Assembly (NCBI GenBank): GCA_900102065.1
Contig: FMVK01000009.1
Coordinates: 62,001-126,000 of the forward strand
DNA from: Lachnospiraceae bacterium XPB1003
Lineage (GTDB): Bacteria; Bacillota; Clostridia; Lachnospirales; Lachnospiraceae
Reading direction: 5' to 3'
Length of the DNA: 64,000 nucleotides
The first letter of the stretch is position 1. The number at the start of each line of letters is the position of its first letter. The position numbers and the translations under genes are program-made. Positions 8,290-17,423 of the stretch are shown piece after piece. Below the pieces are notes generated by a model that saw nothing but the letters and a program-made list of their open reading frames with translations, made no database searches and was not told the DNA's origin.

Positions 8290-8654
8290 TGTCTGATATT
8301 GTAATACATTTACCACTTGCGGATTATGTGCAGAAGGTGATAGACGAAAAAGGGCTTAAGCTCGCCGATGTGGCAAAAGATTCATCCTTAAGTGAAGGAT
8401 ATCTGGACCAGATAATCAGAGGACTTAAGTCGAATCCGACACGGGATGAGATAATATGTCTTGCTTTTGGCCTCAAGATGAATATCCCCGAACTGTATGC
8501 GCTGATGCAGATAGCCGGAACCCCGATACTCAGTGCCGGGAGTAGGAAGGACAGCATAGTATACATGACAGTGACCAGAGAAATGGGGCTTAAGCGATGC
8601 ATGGAGCTTCTCGCAGAATGCGGAGAAGAATTTATCATACTCAGCAATTCATAA
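8289..8654 (+). CDS. Small XRE-like helix-turn-helix protein
   Basis: A protein of 121 residues. Residues about 8-70 (YVQKVIDEKGLKLADVAKDSS, then LSEGYLDQIIRGLKSNPTRDEIICLAFGL split by a turn) fit the five-helix XRE/Cro fold, with LADVAKDSSLSEGYLDQI as the helix-turn-helix. The C-terminal 45 residues show no known ligand or oligomerisation domain. It starts inside the stop codon of the PPK2 gene, so the two are co-translated. The cellulase gene follows 35 bp later. It may regulate this cluster, but no operator is recognisable. A 5-bp hairpin after the stop (8655-8667) has no T-run and is not a terminator. Confidence 0.72.
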   Translation: MSDIVIHLPLADYVQKVIDEKGLKLADVAKDSSLSEGYLDQIIRGLKSNPTRDEIICLAFGLKMNIPELYALMQIAGTPILSAGSRKDSIVYMTVTREMGLKRCMELLAECGEEFIILSNS

Positions 8655-8689
8655 AGCGCTCACAGCGCGAACCATCGTGGAGGTAAAAG

Positions 8690-10618
8690 ATGGATAATTC
8701 AAAAAAGAAATTACTGATCGCTATAGGATCGACAGTGGCAGCAGGTGTGCTGTTGCTTGCGGTCATCCTTGGCACAAGAGGTTCCGCAGGCGGAGCTGTA
8801 ACTGATTCCGGCAGCGCAGCTGTTGCACAGACAGGTGCAGGTGCGGTTCAGGGAAGCGCGGGGGAACTGGTTGCGTCACAGACGGGAGATGTTACCCAGA
8901 GCGCGGATGCGGCTGTTACGGCAGGACAGACTCCTGCAGCAGGCGGTACCGGAGCAGTAAACAATAATAGTTTCTATGCGGAGATAAAATCTGCCAACAG
9001 CTGGGGAGAGTCACCTGTATTCAATCAGCTTGATATCAAGCTTGTAAACAAATCCGGAATGGATGTTAACGGCTGGACACTTGCGATCAATGTTGGTGAT
9101 GCCAAGATCGACAGCGGCTGGAGCGGCAATTACAGCATATCCGGTGGTGTGCTTACGGTAACAGGTGTTGATTACAACAATACGATCACTTCCGGAAGCA
9201 ATGCGGATATAGGTGTGATACTTTCGGGGATCACCGGAGACTTAAGTTATACACTTACTGCGGGAAGCACAACAGTAAGCGGTACTGCAAATAACAACAG
9301 TAATTCCGGCAATAACCAGACAGCAAATAGCAATGCGGGCAACGGCGGAAATCAGGGGAATGCACAGACAGGCGCAGCACTTCCTGTTCCGGCACCTACT
9401 ACGGATGACTGGCTGCACACCGACGGAAACGGAATATATGACAAGAATGGAAAGCAGGTATGGCTTACAGGCTGCAACTGGTTTGGATATAACACAGGCA
9501 CCAACACTTTCGACGGACTTTGGGCATGTGATCTGAACAATTCGATCAAGGGTATTGCAGATCACGGATTCAATCTTCTCCGCGTACCTATTTCTGCCGA
9601 ACTCATTCTTCAGTGGAAGAACGGAAAAGCGCCCGAAGCAAACTTCAATCAGGCTACCAATTCATATCTGGTAGGCATGAACAGTCTTGAGATATTTGAT
9701 TATGTAGTAGGACAGTGCAGAGCAAACGGTCTTAAGATCATGCTTGATATCCACAGCGCAGAGACCAATGCGTCAGGACATACAGTCAATCTCTGGTATA
9801 CGGATAAGATCACAACAGCGGATTATGAAGCTGCTCTTGCATGGATGGCGGATCGTTATAAGAATGATGATACCATTATTGCATTTGACTTAAAGAATGA
9901 GCCTCACGGAAAGCCTAATGAAGGTACATCGGCAGCAGTATGGAATGATTCCACCGCGGCCAATAACTGGAAATACGAAGCAGAGAGAGCGGCGGCAGCT
10001 GTTCTTGCAAAGAATCCCAATGTTCTTATCATGGTAGAAGGAACCGAGATCTATCCGAAGAATATCGCGACTAACGGTGACTTCCATTCGACTGACAGTG
10101 CGGATTATTACTTCAACTGGTGGGGAGGCAATCTCAGAGGTGTTGCGGATTATCCTGTGAACCTTGGAAAGTATAATGATAAGCTTGTTTACTCACCTCA
10201 CGACTATGGCCCTACAGTATATGAGCAGCCTTGGTTTAGCGGCAATTATACTTACGACAGTCTCATGAAGGACTGCTGGCATGATAACTGGTTCTATATC
10301 CATGAAAACGGTACGGCACCTCTTCTTATAGGTGAGTGGGGCGGATATATGACGGAGCCCAATATCACATGGATGACATATATGAGACAGCTTATCTCCA
10401 AGAATCATCTCAATCATACATTCTGGTGCTTCAATGCAAACTCCGGTGATACCGGCGGACTTGTGAAGGATGATTTCATCACATGGGATACCGAGAAATA
10501 TAATTTTGTAAAGGAAGTTCTCTGGCAGGAAAACGGCAAGTTTGTAGGCCTGGATCACCAGATCCCCCTCGGCACTGCAGGCAATGGTATTACCCTGACC
10601 GATGCTAAGGGACTGTAA
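8690..10618 (+). CDS. Endoglucanase: N-terminal CBM2-like domain plus GH5 (subfamily 1-like)
   Basis: Secreted or surface-anchored beta-1,4-glucanase of 642 residues. Residues 1-30 are KKK plus a hydrophobic helix without a clear AxA cleavage site, so membrane anchoring is possible. An Ala/Gly/Thr-rich linker follows, then a CBM2-like cellulose-binding domain (about 95-200, [20 protein letters not shown]), a second Asn/Gly linker to about 235, and the GH5 barrel. Catalytic residues are the acid/base Glu in [11 protein letters not shown] (near 405) and nucleophile Glu in [12 protein letters not shown] (near 550). [21 protein letters not shown] and [12 protein letters not shown] match the Acidothermus E1-like GH5_1 group. 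GTGGAGGT precedes the ATG. A DUF5722 protein follows after 12 bp, suggesting joint action on plant cell wall. Confidence 0.93.
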   Translation: MDNSKKKLLIAIGSTVAAGVLLLAVILGTRGSAGGAVTDSGSAAVAQTGAGAVQGSAGELVASQTGDVTQSADAAVTAGQTPAAGGTGAVNNNSFYAEIKSANSWGESPVFNQLDIKLVNKSGMDVNGWTLAINVGDAKIDSGWSGNYSISGGVLTVTGVDYNNTITSGSNADIGVILSGITGDLSYTLTAGSTTVSGTANNNSNSGNNQTANSNAGNGGNQGNAQTGAALPVPAPTTDDWLHTDGNGIYDKNGKQVWLTGCNWFGYNTGTNTFDGLWACDLNNSIKGIADHGFNLLRVPISAELILQWKNGKAPEANFNQATNSYLVGMNSLEIFDYVVGQCRANGLKIMLDIHSAETNASGHTVNLWYTDKITTADYEAALAWMADRYKNDDTIIAFDLKNEPHGKPNEGTSAAVWNDSTAANNWKYEAERAAAAVLAKNPNVLIMVEGTEIYPKNIATNGDFHSTDSADYYFNWWGGNLRGVADYPVNLGKYNDKLVYSPHDYGPTVYEQPWFSGNYTYDSLMKDCWHDNWFYIHENGTAPLLIGEWGGYMTEPNITWMTYMRQLISKNHLNHTFWCFNANSGDTGGLVKDDFITWDTEKYNFVKEVLWQENGKFVGLDHQIPLGTAGNGITLTDAKGL

Positions 10619-10630
10619 GGAATTGATGTT

Positions 10631-12760
10631 GTGAAAAAGTTGAGAATAGTTTTGCTGCTGGTAACCATCATCGCCGCTCTTGCGGCGGTGATGCTCTTTT
10701 TTAAGCCTTCAAAAGGCATCCCCGAGATAATAATCCGTGATCCGAAGACATCCGCTGATTGTCTTGTGTCTGCAAGATATCACATTGCAATGGGTGAGAC
10801 AGATCAGGCCATAGCAGTTCTTGCTGAAGGCAAAAAACTCCTTTCTTCCGAAAGTGCAAACGAAGCGGATACAGCTTCTTATCACAGACAGATGAAAGAA
10901 ATGTATATCCTTTGTGCGAAAATGCTTTTAAAAAAGCAGGAATACGGAAGTGCTTTAAGACTTGCCTGGTGTATTCAAAGTGACGGGAGCGAAAAAGATT
11001 TTGCGACAGACAGTCTGATCGCCATGATCATATCGGAACATGCGTGTCACGAAGCTTTTGTTAAAGAAGCGGAAGAAAAACTTGAGAAGATAAGGATCGA
11101 AGAAATTTTTCAAAAAGCCGTACAGGCTATGAATAGCGGTGACTTTCAGGATGCATATGCGATGTTTGAAAGCCTTGGCAAGTATAAAGACAGCTACGAA
11201 CGACTGACAGAGTTGGATAGGATAATCGCTGCCGTTAATGAAACCACCGTATCCGGAAACGGTTTACCGCTTGATGTGATGAGCTCGCGTATAAACGGAG
11301 AAAATGTTGCCGTCATTTCTGTAGGACATGTTGATACGGATGACGGTAAGTATCATCTCTACGCGCAGCAGCCTTATGAAAGCGGCACCCAGGGTGTTGA
11401 GGTGGCGGCTGTTGATGTCTCGGAAGATCAGATATTTATTTTCCCGCTTCATAAGGACACAAAGGATTCGGTACTTTTTAAGAAATTTACGGTAGTGGGA
11501 ACCGTAAGCGGAAATGAGTCGGCACTTTCCGACAGCATGTATATCCTCAATCCCGAGGAATGTGCGGAGCATACCTGTGCAAGACACGACGAGGGGCTTA
11601 AGGGTATCTTCCCCGATCCCACATGTTTTCTGAATAACAGTCTGGAGGATCTGGGTGTTGAGAAAGCCTGTTACAATCTGCCTCTCGGACTGCTGTGTGA
11701 TGGGACCGGATTTGAGTATGAATATAACGGGAGAAAATATACATTTAATGCAGAGATAATCGCACAATACGATTATCTTGTTACGGAACTTAACAAGAGA
11801 GATATTCAGGTTACGCTTGTAGTGCTTAATAACCTGACATCGGATAAGACTCTTATCCACCCCGATGCATTAGACGGTACCTCGGCAAACTATTATGCTT
11901 TTAATACCGCAACGGAAGCGGGAGTTGAGAAGCTTGCGGCCATCGCTGCTTTTCTCGGAGAGAGATATTCCGATATAGGATTCGGTACGGTTGATAACTG
12001 GATAATAGGTAATGAGGTCAATGCCCGCAGGGAGTGGAATTATCTTCCGAATATTCCCGTTGATGAATTTGCGGCGGAATACGAGAAGGCGGTCAGGATC
12101 TTTTATACAGGCATCCGTTCCGAGAATGCAAACGGAAATATATATCTATGTATCGATCAGGAATGGGGCAGGGCAAATTCCGATGCTGTCCACTATGGAG
12201 GCAAAGCATTTATCAACAGCTTTCATAAATCGGCGGAAAGCTGCGGAGATTATTGCTGGAACGTAACTGTACATCCATATAACTTTCCTCTGTTTTGTCC
12301 CACGGTATGGTCGCAGCTGAATGAATCCGTATCGGTGACACACAATGCAGATTCGCCCTATGTGACCATGAAGAATATCGATGTTCTGACGGATCACTTT
12401 CGTGGCGAAGAGATGCTTGATCCAAAGGGATGTGTAAGGAGCATTCTTTGCACGGAATTCGGATATACATCGCTTGAAGGTGAGGAAAAGCAGGCGGCTT
12501 CGGTGGCATATGCATTCAGACAGGCTGAACTCAATCCTTATATTGACGGACTGATCTTCGGAAAACAGACGGACAGTGTAAGTGAGATAGAGGAAAGTAA
12601 TATGGCCTGCGGATTGCTTGATCCCGACGGAAAAGAAAAGCTTGCTTATAAGTTCTATAAAGGGATAGACAGAGAAGGCGCGGAAGAGATCAGAAAAGAG
12701 GCTGCCGAGATAATCGGAGTTGATGATCTTGATTCATTAATGACACCCGGATCGGAATGA
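10631..12760 (+). CDS. Membrane-anchored TPR-like plus DUF5722 glycosidase-like protein
   Basis: A protein of 709 residues starting at GTG, with AAGGA about 10 bp upstream inside the end of the cellulase gene. Residues 7-25 are a hydrophobic anchor or signal. Residues about 40-205 hold TPR-like helical repeats (GETDQAIAVLAEGKKLL; GDFQDAYAMFESLGKYKDSYER). From about 215 the rest matches DUF5722, a TIM-barrel-like domain. Its landmarks are NLPLG, GTVDNWIIGNEVNARREWNY (candidate acid Glu), WNVTVHPYNFPLFCPTVW and SILCTEFGYTS (candidate nucleophile Glu). The two Glu positions and barrel pattern suggest a clan GH-A-like glycosidase, but activity is inferred. The operon position behind a cellulase supports a carbohydrate role. 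Confidence 0.8.
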   Translation: MKKLRIVLLLVTIIAALAAVMLFFKPSKGIPEIIIRDPKTSADCLVSARYHIAMGETDQAIAVLAEGKKLLSSESANEADTASYHRQMKEMYILCAKMLLKKQEYGSALRLAWCIQSDGSEKDFATDSLIAMIISEHACHEAFVKEAEEKLEKIRIEEIFQKAVQAMNSGDFQDAYAMFESLGKYKDSYERLTELDRIIAAVNETTVSGNGLPLDVMSSRINGENVAVISVGHVDTDDGKYHLYAQQPYESGTQGVEVAAVDVSEDQIFIFPLHKDTKDSVLFKKFTVVGTVSGNESALSDSMYILNPEECAEHTCARHDEGLKGIFPDPTCFLNNSLEDLGVEKACYNLPLGLLCDGTGFEYEYNGRKYTFNAEIIAQYDYLVTELNKRDIQVTLVVLNNLTSDKTLIHPDALDGTSANYYAFNTATEAGVEKLAAIAAFLGERYSDIGFGTVDNWIIGNEVNARREWNYLPNIPVDEFAAEYEKAVRIFYTGIRSENANGNIYLCIDQEWGRANSDAVHYGGKAFINSFHKSAESCGDYCWNVTVHPYNFPLFCPTVWSQLNESVSVTHNADSPYVTMKNIDVLTDHFRGEEMLDPKGCVRSILCTEFGYTSLEGEEKQAASVAYAFRQAELNPYIDGLIFGKQTDSVSEIEESNMACGLLDPDGKEKLAYKFYKGIDREGAEEIRKEAAEIIGVDDLDSLMTPGSE

Positions 12761-12771
12761 TCCGGGTTTTA
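12745..12771 (+). terminator. Intrinsic terminator of the cellulase/DUF5722 operon
   Basis: Stem CCCGGATC (12746-12753) with GATCCGGG (12759-12766), followed by TTTT. The stop codon of the DUF5722 gene lies inside the hairpin. Confidence 0.8.
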
Positions 12772-12779
12772 ATTATTTA

Positions 12780-14267
12780 TCACTTATTCTTTTTTGCTTC
12801 CGTGAATTTCGTAAGTGTCCAGACGGGTTTTTTACTGTCGTATGAAAGTTCGTAGGTGCGGGTCCCGTAAGGCTCGTCCTTTGAGATCACCAGATTAAAA
12901 TCCCTTATGGTTCCGGATGTGCCGATATTTCTGCTGTCATCTTCGTGCTGTTTCAGAAGGCTTATAACGTCATGCCCGTGAGACACATTGCTGGCGTTGA
13001 TGTTATTTCTGCCGATCAGATATTTTCTGAATCCGGGAAACCATTTGACGGCAAGGAAAAGCAAAGGAAAACCGAGTATAGCATTGATCACCATTGCAAG
13101 GCCCTGGAGATCATATATGGCTGAATAGCTAAGCGATGCAGAACGATCCCCAAGTGCCGAGAAGAACAGTACGTTAAAGATGATCAGCGCGGCAACGCCG
13201 ATACCCAATGCAAGGAGCTGCTTTCCGCGTTCCTTTGCTTTCATTTCTTCGATAACATACTGAGAGAATTCGATCATCGATTCTCCTGTCTGTCCGTTCA
13301 TGCAGAACTTGAATACATTCCCTTCCCATGTAAATCTGCACATCCATAAAGGGAGGAGACAGTAACCGTAGCGGCCTGCATTGATCTGCGGAAAATCGGC
13401 AATGGTCTTTATATTGCCGTCGCTTTGAATGCAGGATCTAAGCTGTTTCCTTACCGGACCTGCAACAGCCTTCTCGATCCTTTCTTTCTCGTCTTCCGGG
13501 GAAATATTGTAGAGACCGACTTTATATCCCGTAAGGAGAGCGGGATTAAAATCAACCATTTCGTCGAAATTATAGGGATATAGTTCAAGCACGGTTTCTT
13601 CGCGGAGCCTGGTTTCCGCACGTGCGGGGATGTTATCTACATGCATGGTGGCTATACGAGTGAGGGTTGTCTCTTTCTCTTCGCGGATCTGTCCGGGCAT
13701 GACGTTGGAGCCTCCTAAAGAGAATCCTCTTTCCGTATATTCGGTTTGGGTAAATACACCTATACCGGTCACATCACAGTCAAAAAGCCAGCAGGGCATG
13801 TAAACTCCCTGCATATTATCAAGCCATTCTTTTTTGAACATGTTCTGCGGGATGCCTGCCTTTTCGGTGACGTACCTGCGCATGGTCTGTTCGGCATACT
13901 TCTTCGTCATTTTGAAGGGGATGATACCTTCGGGCATTGAAACACCTTCAAATTTATCGGTAAGTACGAAGTTGCTTCCGCAATACGGACAACTTGCAGT
14001 TGCCTGATCGCCCTGCGCTATTATCTCTGCACCGCAGGATTTACAGCTGTAGATATGAAGATCCGAACGATCGATATCGGGACCTTTTAATTTGTCCCAG
14101 GATACTTTCTCGTCTTTTGTTTTTTCGCGTGAAAGTTGGATGAATTTTTTAAGTTCGAAGTCACCGCTGCAGGTGGGACAGTACATTTTTCCGCTTTCAG
14201 GGTCAAATGAAATACCACTGCCTCCGCAACCGGGACATTTTAGACCGACGATATTTTGTGATGACAT
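12780..14267 (-). CDS. Zinc-ribbon membrane protein (TFIIB-type zinc ribbon family)
   Basis: A protein of 495 residues of uncertain function. The N-terminus has two zinc ribbons: CPGCGGSG...CPTC (about 10-35) and CKSCGAEI...CPYCGSNF (about 75-105). A soluble region of about 230 residues follows (PFKMTKKYAEQTMRRYV, MPCWLFDCDVTG), then two hydrophobic helices at about 350-375 and 385-410, and a basic C-terminal tail. This layout is found in Firmicute proteins often mis-annotated as replication factor Y-like helicases; no helicase motif is present here. ATG 14267 is chosen because GGGGAGG lies 5 bp upstream. It follows the EAL gene by 44 bp on the same strand and is probably co-transcribed with it. 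Confidence 0.75.
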   Translation of the reverse strand: MSSQNIVGLKCPGCGGSGISFDPESGKMYCPTCSGDFELKKFIQLSREKTKDEKVSWDKLKGPDIDRSDLHIYSCKSCGAEIIAQGDQATASCPYCGSNFVLTDKFEGVSMPEGIIPFKMTKKYAEQTMRRYVTEKAGIPQNMFKKEWLDNMQGVYMPCWLFDCDVTGIGVFTQTEYTERGFSLGGSNVMPGQIREEKETTLTRIATMHVDNIPARAETRLREETVLELYPYNFDEMVDFNPALLTGYKVGLYNISPEDEKERIEKAVAGPVRKQLRSCIQSDGNIKTIADFPQINAGRYGYCLLPLWMCRFTWEGNVFKFCMNGQTGESMIEFSQYVIEEMKAKERGKQLLALGIGVAALIIFNVLFFSALGDRSASLSYSAIYDLQGLAMVINAILGFPLLFLAVKWFPGFRKYLIGRNNINASNVSHGHDVISLLKQHEDDSRNIGTSGTIRDFNLVISKDEPYGTRTYELSYDSKKPVWTLTKFTEAKKNK

Positions 14268-14311
14268 TTTTCCTCCCCTCGGGTGATGTTTAGGCTTTTG
14301 CGTAAACATTC

Positions 14312-16012
14312 TCAAGATTTTTTCATAAGCTTAATGAAGTCATCTTCAGTAAGCGGCTTAGAGAAATAATATCCCTGAAGCTGATCGCATTCAACCGATT
14401 TCAGATAGCCAAGCTGTTCTTTGGTTTCAACTCCTTCTGCAATGACTGTCATTCCCAGTGCCTTGGCGAGTGTGGACATATGCTTAACTATGATCGATGC
14501 TTTGTTGGAAGAGCCCAGCTCCGCAACAAAATTCATATCTATCTTAACGACATCGATGGGCATATCCTTTAGTACTCTGAGTGAAGAATAGCCTGTTCCG
14601 AAGTCGTCCATAACTATTGTAAATCCCAGTTCCTTTAACTTTTCCACTGCTTCTACAAGTCTCGTCTGATCCGCAGTACGTGCGCTCTCGGTTATCTCCA
14701 GCTTGAGATATTCTCTGTCTATGCCGTATTTATCAAGCAGAGCGACTATATCATCACCGAGAGAAGGAAGGAAAAGATTGACTCTCGATACGTTTACGCT
14801 TATAGGAACAGGCTCAACCCCTTCGTCTTTAAGTTTCTTTAAGAAAGCACAGACGAGTCCCCATACATGATGATCCAGCTTAGCTATCATGCCGTTACGT
14901 TCGAAAAGAGGGATGAATGAGTCGGGCGGAAGAAGTCCGCGTTTGGAATGATTCCAGCGAACAAGGGCTTCTGCGCTGACAACTCTACCTGTGTGTATAT
15001 CATAGATAGGCTGGATATGGATACAGAACTCGTTATTTCCGAGAGCGAATTCCATGTCGTTGGTAAGTGACTGCTCTTTAAGCATGACATCTTTCACAAG
15101 ACCGTTGTATTTTGTAAAGCGGTCAAGATAATTGCCTTTTATCTGCTGTATGGCGAGGCCGGCTCTGTCAAGCATGAGCTCAACGGAAGTCTCGGGATCG
15201 TTCATGCAGTAAATTGCACTGTAGATCGAAGCGTTGAATCCCGGAAGCGTCTTGGAGATAAGCTGTTCAAGATCGTTTACGATCTTTTCGGCATCCAGCT
15301 TGTCGGTAGGCATGCATACGGTAAAGATATCGGCACCGAGTCGTCCGCAGATGCCGTCGTTTCCTACGAGTACTTTAAGCCTGTCGGCGATGAGCTTCAG
15401 AATGGCAAGTGATTTTTCGGCACCGAAAAGTTCGTTTATAGCTTTGAAATGATTGACATCAAAACGAAGGAGAGTATATTCGGTGTCTTTACTCTTGCGG
15501 AGTTCGTCTGCATAATGGCAGAAGCCCTGCTCTGAGTAGACGCCTGTGAGACTGTCTGTTTCCGCGAGATGATGGAGCTTTTCAAGAGTGCGTTTTTCTG
15601 CCTCGGTGTTGATCATCTGCTGCGCCAGCTCGGTAGTCATGATGACATTGTTAACACGATGTCTGACTATTTCAATGTTGTAGGGCTTGGAGATGAAGTC
15701 CGAAGCACCTTTTGAAAGCGCCTTTAACTCATTTTCTTCCTGCCCGAACTGTGTATTTATGATAACGGGGATATTTTTAAGCTTGGGATCGGCATTGAGC
15801 ATGTCGAGAAGCTGGAAACCGTCCATATTAGGCATATTGAGATCAAGTATTATGACAGAGAAATTCTTTTGCTTAAGAAGTGTGCTGGCCTCGAGACCGT
15901 CGGAAGCTTCGGTCAGTTCGTAGTCCTTTTCGAAGATGGAGTGAAGGATAGCACGGTTGGTCTTACTGTCATCAACGATGAGCATAAGTTTCTTGGAATC
16001 GGAACCGGTCAT
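14312..16012 (-). CDS. Response regulator with degenerate GGDEF and EAL domains (c-di-GMP phosphodiesterase)
   Basis: A protein of 566 residues. Receiver domain 1-125: acidic pocket D14-D15, phospho-acceptor D57 in IILDLNMP, and Lys in FISKPYN. GGDEF-like domain about 145-305: the signature reads RLGADIF instead of GGDEF, so diguanylate cyclase activity is unlikely. EAL domain about 320-566: EALVRW, VNVSRV, LEITES, MDDFGTGYSS, VKIDM, AEGVET and QGYYFSKPL keep the metal ligands and catalytic Glu, predicting active hydrolysis of c-di-GMP. ATG 16012 is preceded by AGGGGGG at 8 bp. No cognate kinase gene is adjacent; the two-receiver system at 44649-50344 is far away. It is divergent from the rpsF operon. 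Confidence 0.9.
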   Translation of the reverse strand: MTGSDSKKLMLIVDDSKTNRAILHSIFEKDYELTEASDGLEASTLLKQKNFSVIILDLNMPNMDGFQLLDMLNADPKLKNIPVIINTQFGQEENELKALSKGASDFISKPYNIEIVRHRVNNVIMTTELAQQMINTEAEKRTLEKLHHLAETDSLTGVYSEQGFCHYADELRKSKDTEYTLLRFDVNHFKAINELFGAEKSLAILKLIADRLKVLVGNDGICGRLGADIFTVCMPTDKLDAEKIVNDLEQLISKTLPGFNASIYSAIYCMNDPETSVELMLDRAGLAIQQIKGNYLDRFTKYNGLVKDVMLKEQSLTNDMEFALGNNEFCIHIQPIYDIHTGRVVSAEALVRWNHSKRGLLPPDSFIPLFERNGMIAKLDHHVWGLVCAFLKKLKDEGVEPVPISVNVSRVNLFLPSLGDDIVALLDKYGIDREYLKLEITESARTADQTRLVEAVEKLKELGFTIVMDDFGTGYSSLRVLKDMPIDVVKIDMNFVAELGSSNKASIIVKHMSTLAKALGMTVIAEGVETKEQLGYLKSVECDQLQGYYFSKPLTEDDFIKLMKKS

Positions 16013-16069
16013 ATGATACCCCCCCTGCGCTGCAGATATGAAACAGATCAAACTGTAGAATCCTTTCTA

Positions 16070-16078
16070 ATTATACCA
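16070..16078 (-). promoter_or_regulatory. Extended -10 promoter of the EAL/zinc-ribbon operon
   Basis: On the minus strand TGGTATAAT, an extended -10 with perfect TATAAT, about 58 bp before the EAL start. No clear -35. Confidence 0.55.
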
Positions 16079-16122
16079 TGGTGGCACTCTGTTAGGAAAG
16101 ACGGACGGGGGTAAAAAAAGCC

Positions 16123-16151
16123 TTGCATTACAAATTTGTGGGTGGTATTAT
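16123..16151 (+). promoter_or_regulatory. Promoter of rpsF-ssb-rpsR
   Basis: TTGCAT (16123-16128), 17-bp spacer, TATTAT (16146-16151). Start expected near 16158, giving a leader of about 78 nt. Confidence 0.75.
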
Positions 16152-16172
16152 GAAATTCCGTGAAATATCCTT

Positions 16173-16206
16173 GCTTGTTTCCGGTAATAACATAGAGGAA
16201 ACAGGC
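16173..16206 (+). promoter_or_regulatory. Leader hairpin of rpsF, candidate S6:S18 autoregulatory element
   Basis: A ten-base-pair stem, GCTTGTTTCC (16173-16182) with GGAAACAGGC (16197-16206, one G-T pair), closes a 14-nt loop. It lies between the promoter and AGGAGG of rpsF. A CCG sits at the stem-loop junction. rpsF leaders in many bacteria bind the S6:S18 complex through a CCG-containing structure; assignment here is inference from position and that triplet. Confidence 0.55.
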
Positions 16207-16235
16207 CAAAAGTCCAAAAGGAGGTAAAAGACAGC

Positions 16236-16532
16236 ATGAACAAGTACGAATTAGCCGTTGTAGTCAGCGCTAAGCTCGGAGAGGATGAAAGAGCTGCTGT
16301 CATCGACAAGTGTAAGGAATATATCGCCAGATTCGGCGGTACTGTTACTAATGTCGAGACAGACCAGAATGCCAGAAAGCTTGCTTATGAGATCCAGAAG
16401 CAGACAGAAGCATTCTACAGTTTCATTCAGTTCGAGTCTGACAAGAGCGAGACACCGGTCGAACTTGAGAACAGACTTGCACTTAGAGAAGATCTTCTCC
16501 GTTTCTTATGCGTCAGAGCTGACGAAGCATAA
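16236..16532 (+). CDS. rpsF: 30S ribosomal protein S6
   Basis: A protein of 98 residues, normal length, with the S6 ferredoxin-like fold: YELAVVVSAKLGEDE at the N-terminus, ARKLAYEIQKQTEAFY in the centre, and LRFLCVRADE at the end. It pairs with S18 on the platform of the 30S subunit. AGGAGG lies 11 bp before the ATG. It is the first gene of the conserved rpsF-ssb-rpsR operon. Confidence 0.97.
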   Translation: MNKYELAVVVSAKLGEDERAAVIDKCKEYIARFGGTVTNVETDQNARKLAYEIQKQTEAFYSFIQFESDKSETPVELENRLALREDLLRFLCVRADEA

Positions 16533-16547
16533 AGAAAGGAAGCAAGA

Positions 16548-16997
16548 ATGAACAAAGTTATTTTGATGGGACGTCTCACCAAGGATCCCGAAGTAAGATA
16601 CTCACAGAAGGGCAACGATCCTATGGCGGTTGCAAAGTATACACTTGCAGTAGACCGCAGATTCTCAAGAGGAGGTAACGGATCTGATCAGCAGACAGCT
16701 GATTTCATCAGATGCACCGCTTTCGGAAAAGCCGGTGAATTTGCAGAGAAGTATTTCCACAAGGGAACCAAGATCGCTGTAACCGGAAGGATCCAGACCG
16801 GACAGTACCAGGATAAGGATGGCAAGACTGTTTATACCACAGATGTTATCGTGGAAGATCAGGAATTTGCCGAGAGCAAGAATGCCGGAGGAAACGGAAA
16901 TTACCAGGCTCCGGATTCGTTTGCGGCTCCTGCCGGAGATGACGGATTCATGAATATCCCCGGTGGTATTGAGGAAGAGATTCCGTTCGGTAATTAA
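16548..16997 (+). CDS. ssb: Single-stranded DNA-binding protein
   Basis: A protein of 149 residues. OB-fold 1-105: MNKVILMGRLTKDPEVRYS, FIRCTAFGKAGEFAEKYFHKG-like core and VTGRIQTGQYQDKDGK. A flexible Gly/Asn-rich linker and acidic tip follow. The tip ends EEEIPFGN, two residues past the usual terminal DDIPF, a small variant of the protein-interaction tail. It lies between rpsF and rpsR, the standard Firmicute order, 15 bp after rpsF. Confidence 0.97.
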   Translation: MNKVILMGRLTKDPEVRYSQKGNDPMAVAKYTLAVDRRFSRGGNGSDQQTADFIRCTAFGKAGEFAEKYFHKGTKIAVTGRIQTGQYQDKDGKTVYTTDVIVEDQEFAESKNAGGNGNYQAPDSFAAPAGDDGFMNIPGGIEEEIPFGN

Positions 16998-17035
16998 GTC
17001 CCATACAAGTGTCTGTATGAACAGGAGGCTTTATT

Positions 17036-17356
17036 ATGGCATTTAACAAAGAAGACAGAGGTTCAGCACCCAGACGTCGTTCGGGTGGTATCCACCGTCG
17101 CAGAAAGGTTTGCGTATTCTGCGCAAGACCTGCAGTTAAGGAAGTTAAAGAAAATACTGAAGAGGGAAGCAGCGAAGTAAAGAAGGTTCCCACCATCAGC
17201 TACAAGGATACAGCACTTCTTCGTAAGTACGTATCCGAGAGAGGAAAGATCCTTCCCAGACGTGTAACAGGATGCTGCGCTAAGCATCAGAGAGAGCTTA
17301 CAACAGCTATCAAGAGAGCACGTCATATCGCTCTTATGCCTTACGTAACAGATTGA
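17036..17356 (+). CDS. rpsR: 30S ribosomal protein S18 with acidic insertion and Cys motif
   Basis: A protein of 106 residues, longer than the usual 75-90. The conserved core is [10 protein letters not shown] near 20-29, then [20 protein letters not shown] and [20 protein letters not shown]. Between them is an insertion of about 20 acidic and polar residues ([16 protein letters not shown]). CxxC in the N-terminal part and CCxxH in the centre suggest a zinc-binding C+ version of S18. AACAGGAGG about 10 bp before the ATG supports the start. It is followed by a strong terminator. Confidence 0.96.
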   Translation: MAFNKEDRGSAPRRRSGGIHRRRKVCVFCARPAVKEVKENTEEGSSEVKKVPTISYKDTALLRKYVSERGKILPRRVTGCCAKHQRELTTAIKRARHIALMPYVTD

Positions 17357-17384
17357 TCAAAACAATAAAGGGTTTTCACGATCT

Positions 17385-17420
17385 ACCGCCGTATCCCGAA
17401 TGGGGTGCGGCGGTTTATTT
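17385..17420 (+). terminator. Intrinsic terminator of the rpsF operon
   Basis: ACCGCC (17385-17390) pairs with GGCGGT (17409-17414), extended inward by TCCC/GGGG around a GAAT loop, followed by TTATTTTT. Confidence 0.85.
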
Positions 17421-17423
17421 TTG

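Noticed and set aside
8655-8667. Terminator between the HTH gene and the cellulase
   Set aside because: GCGCT-CAC-AGCGC is short and has no T-run.
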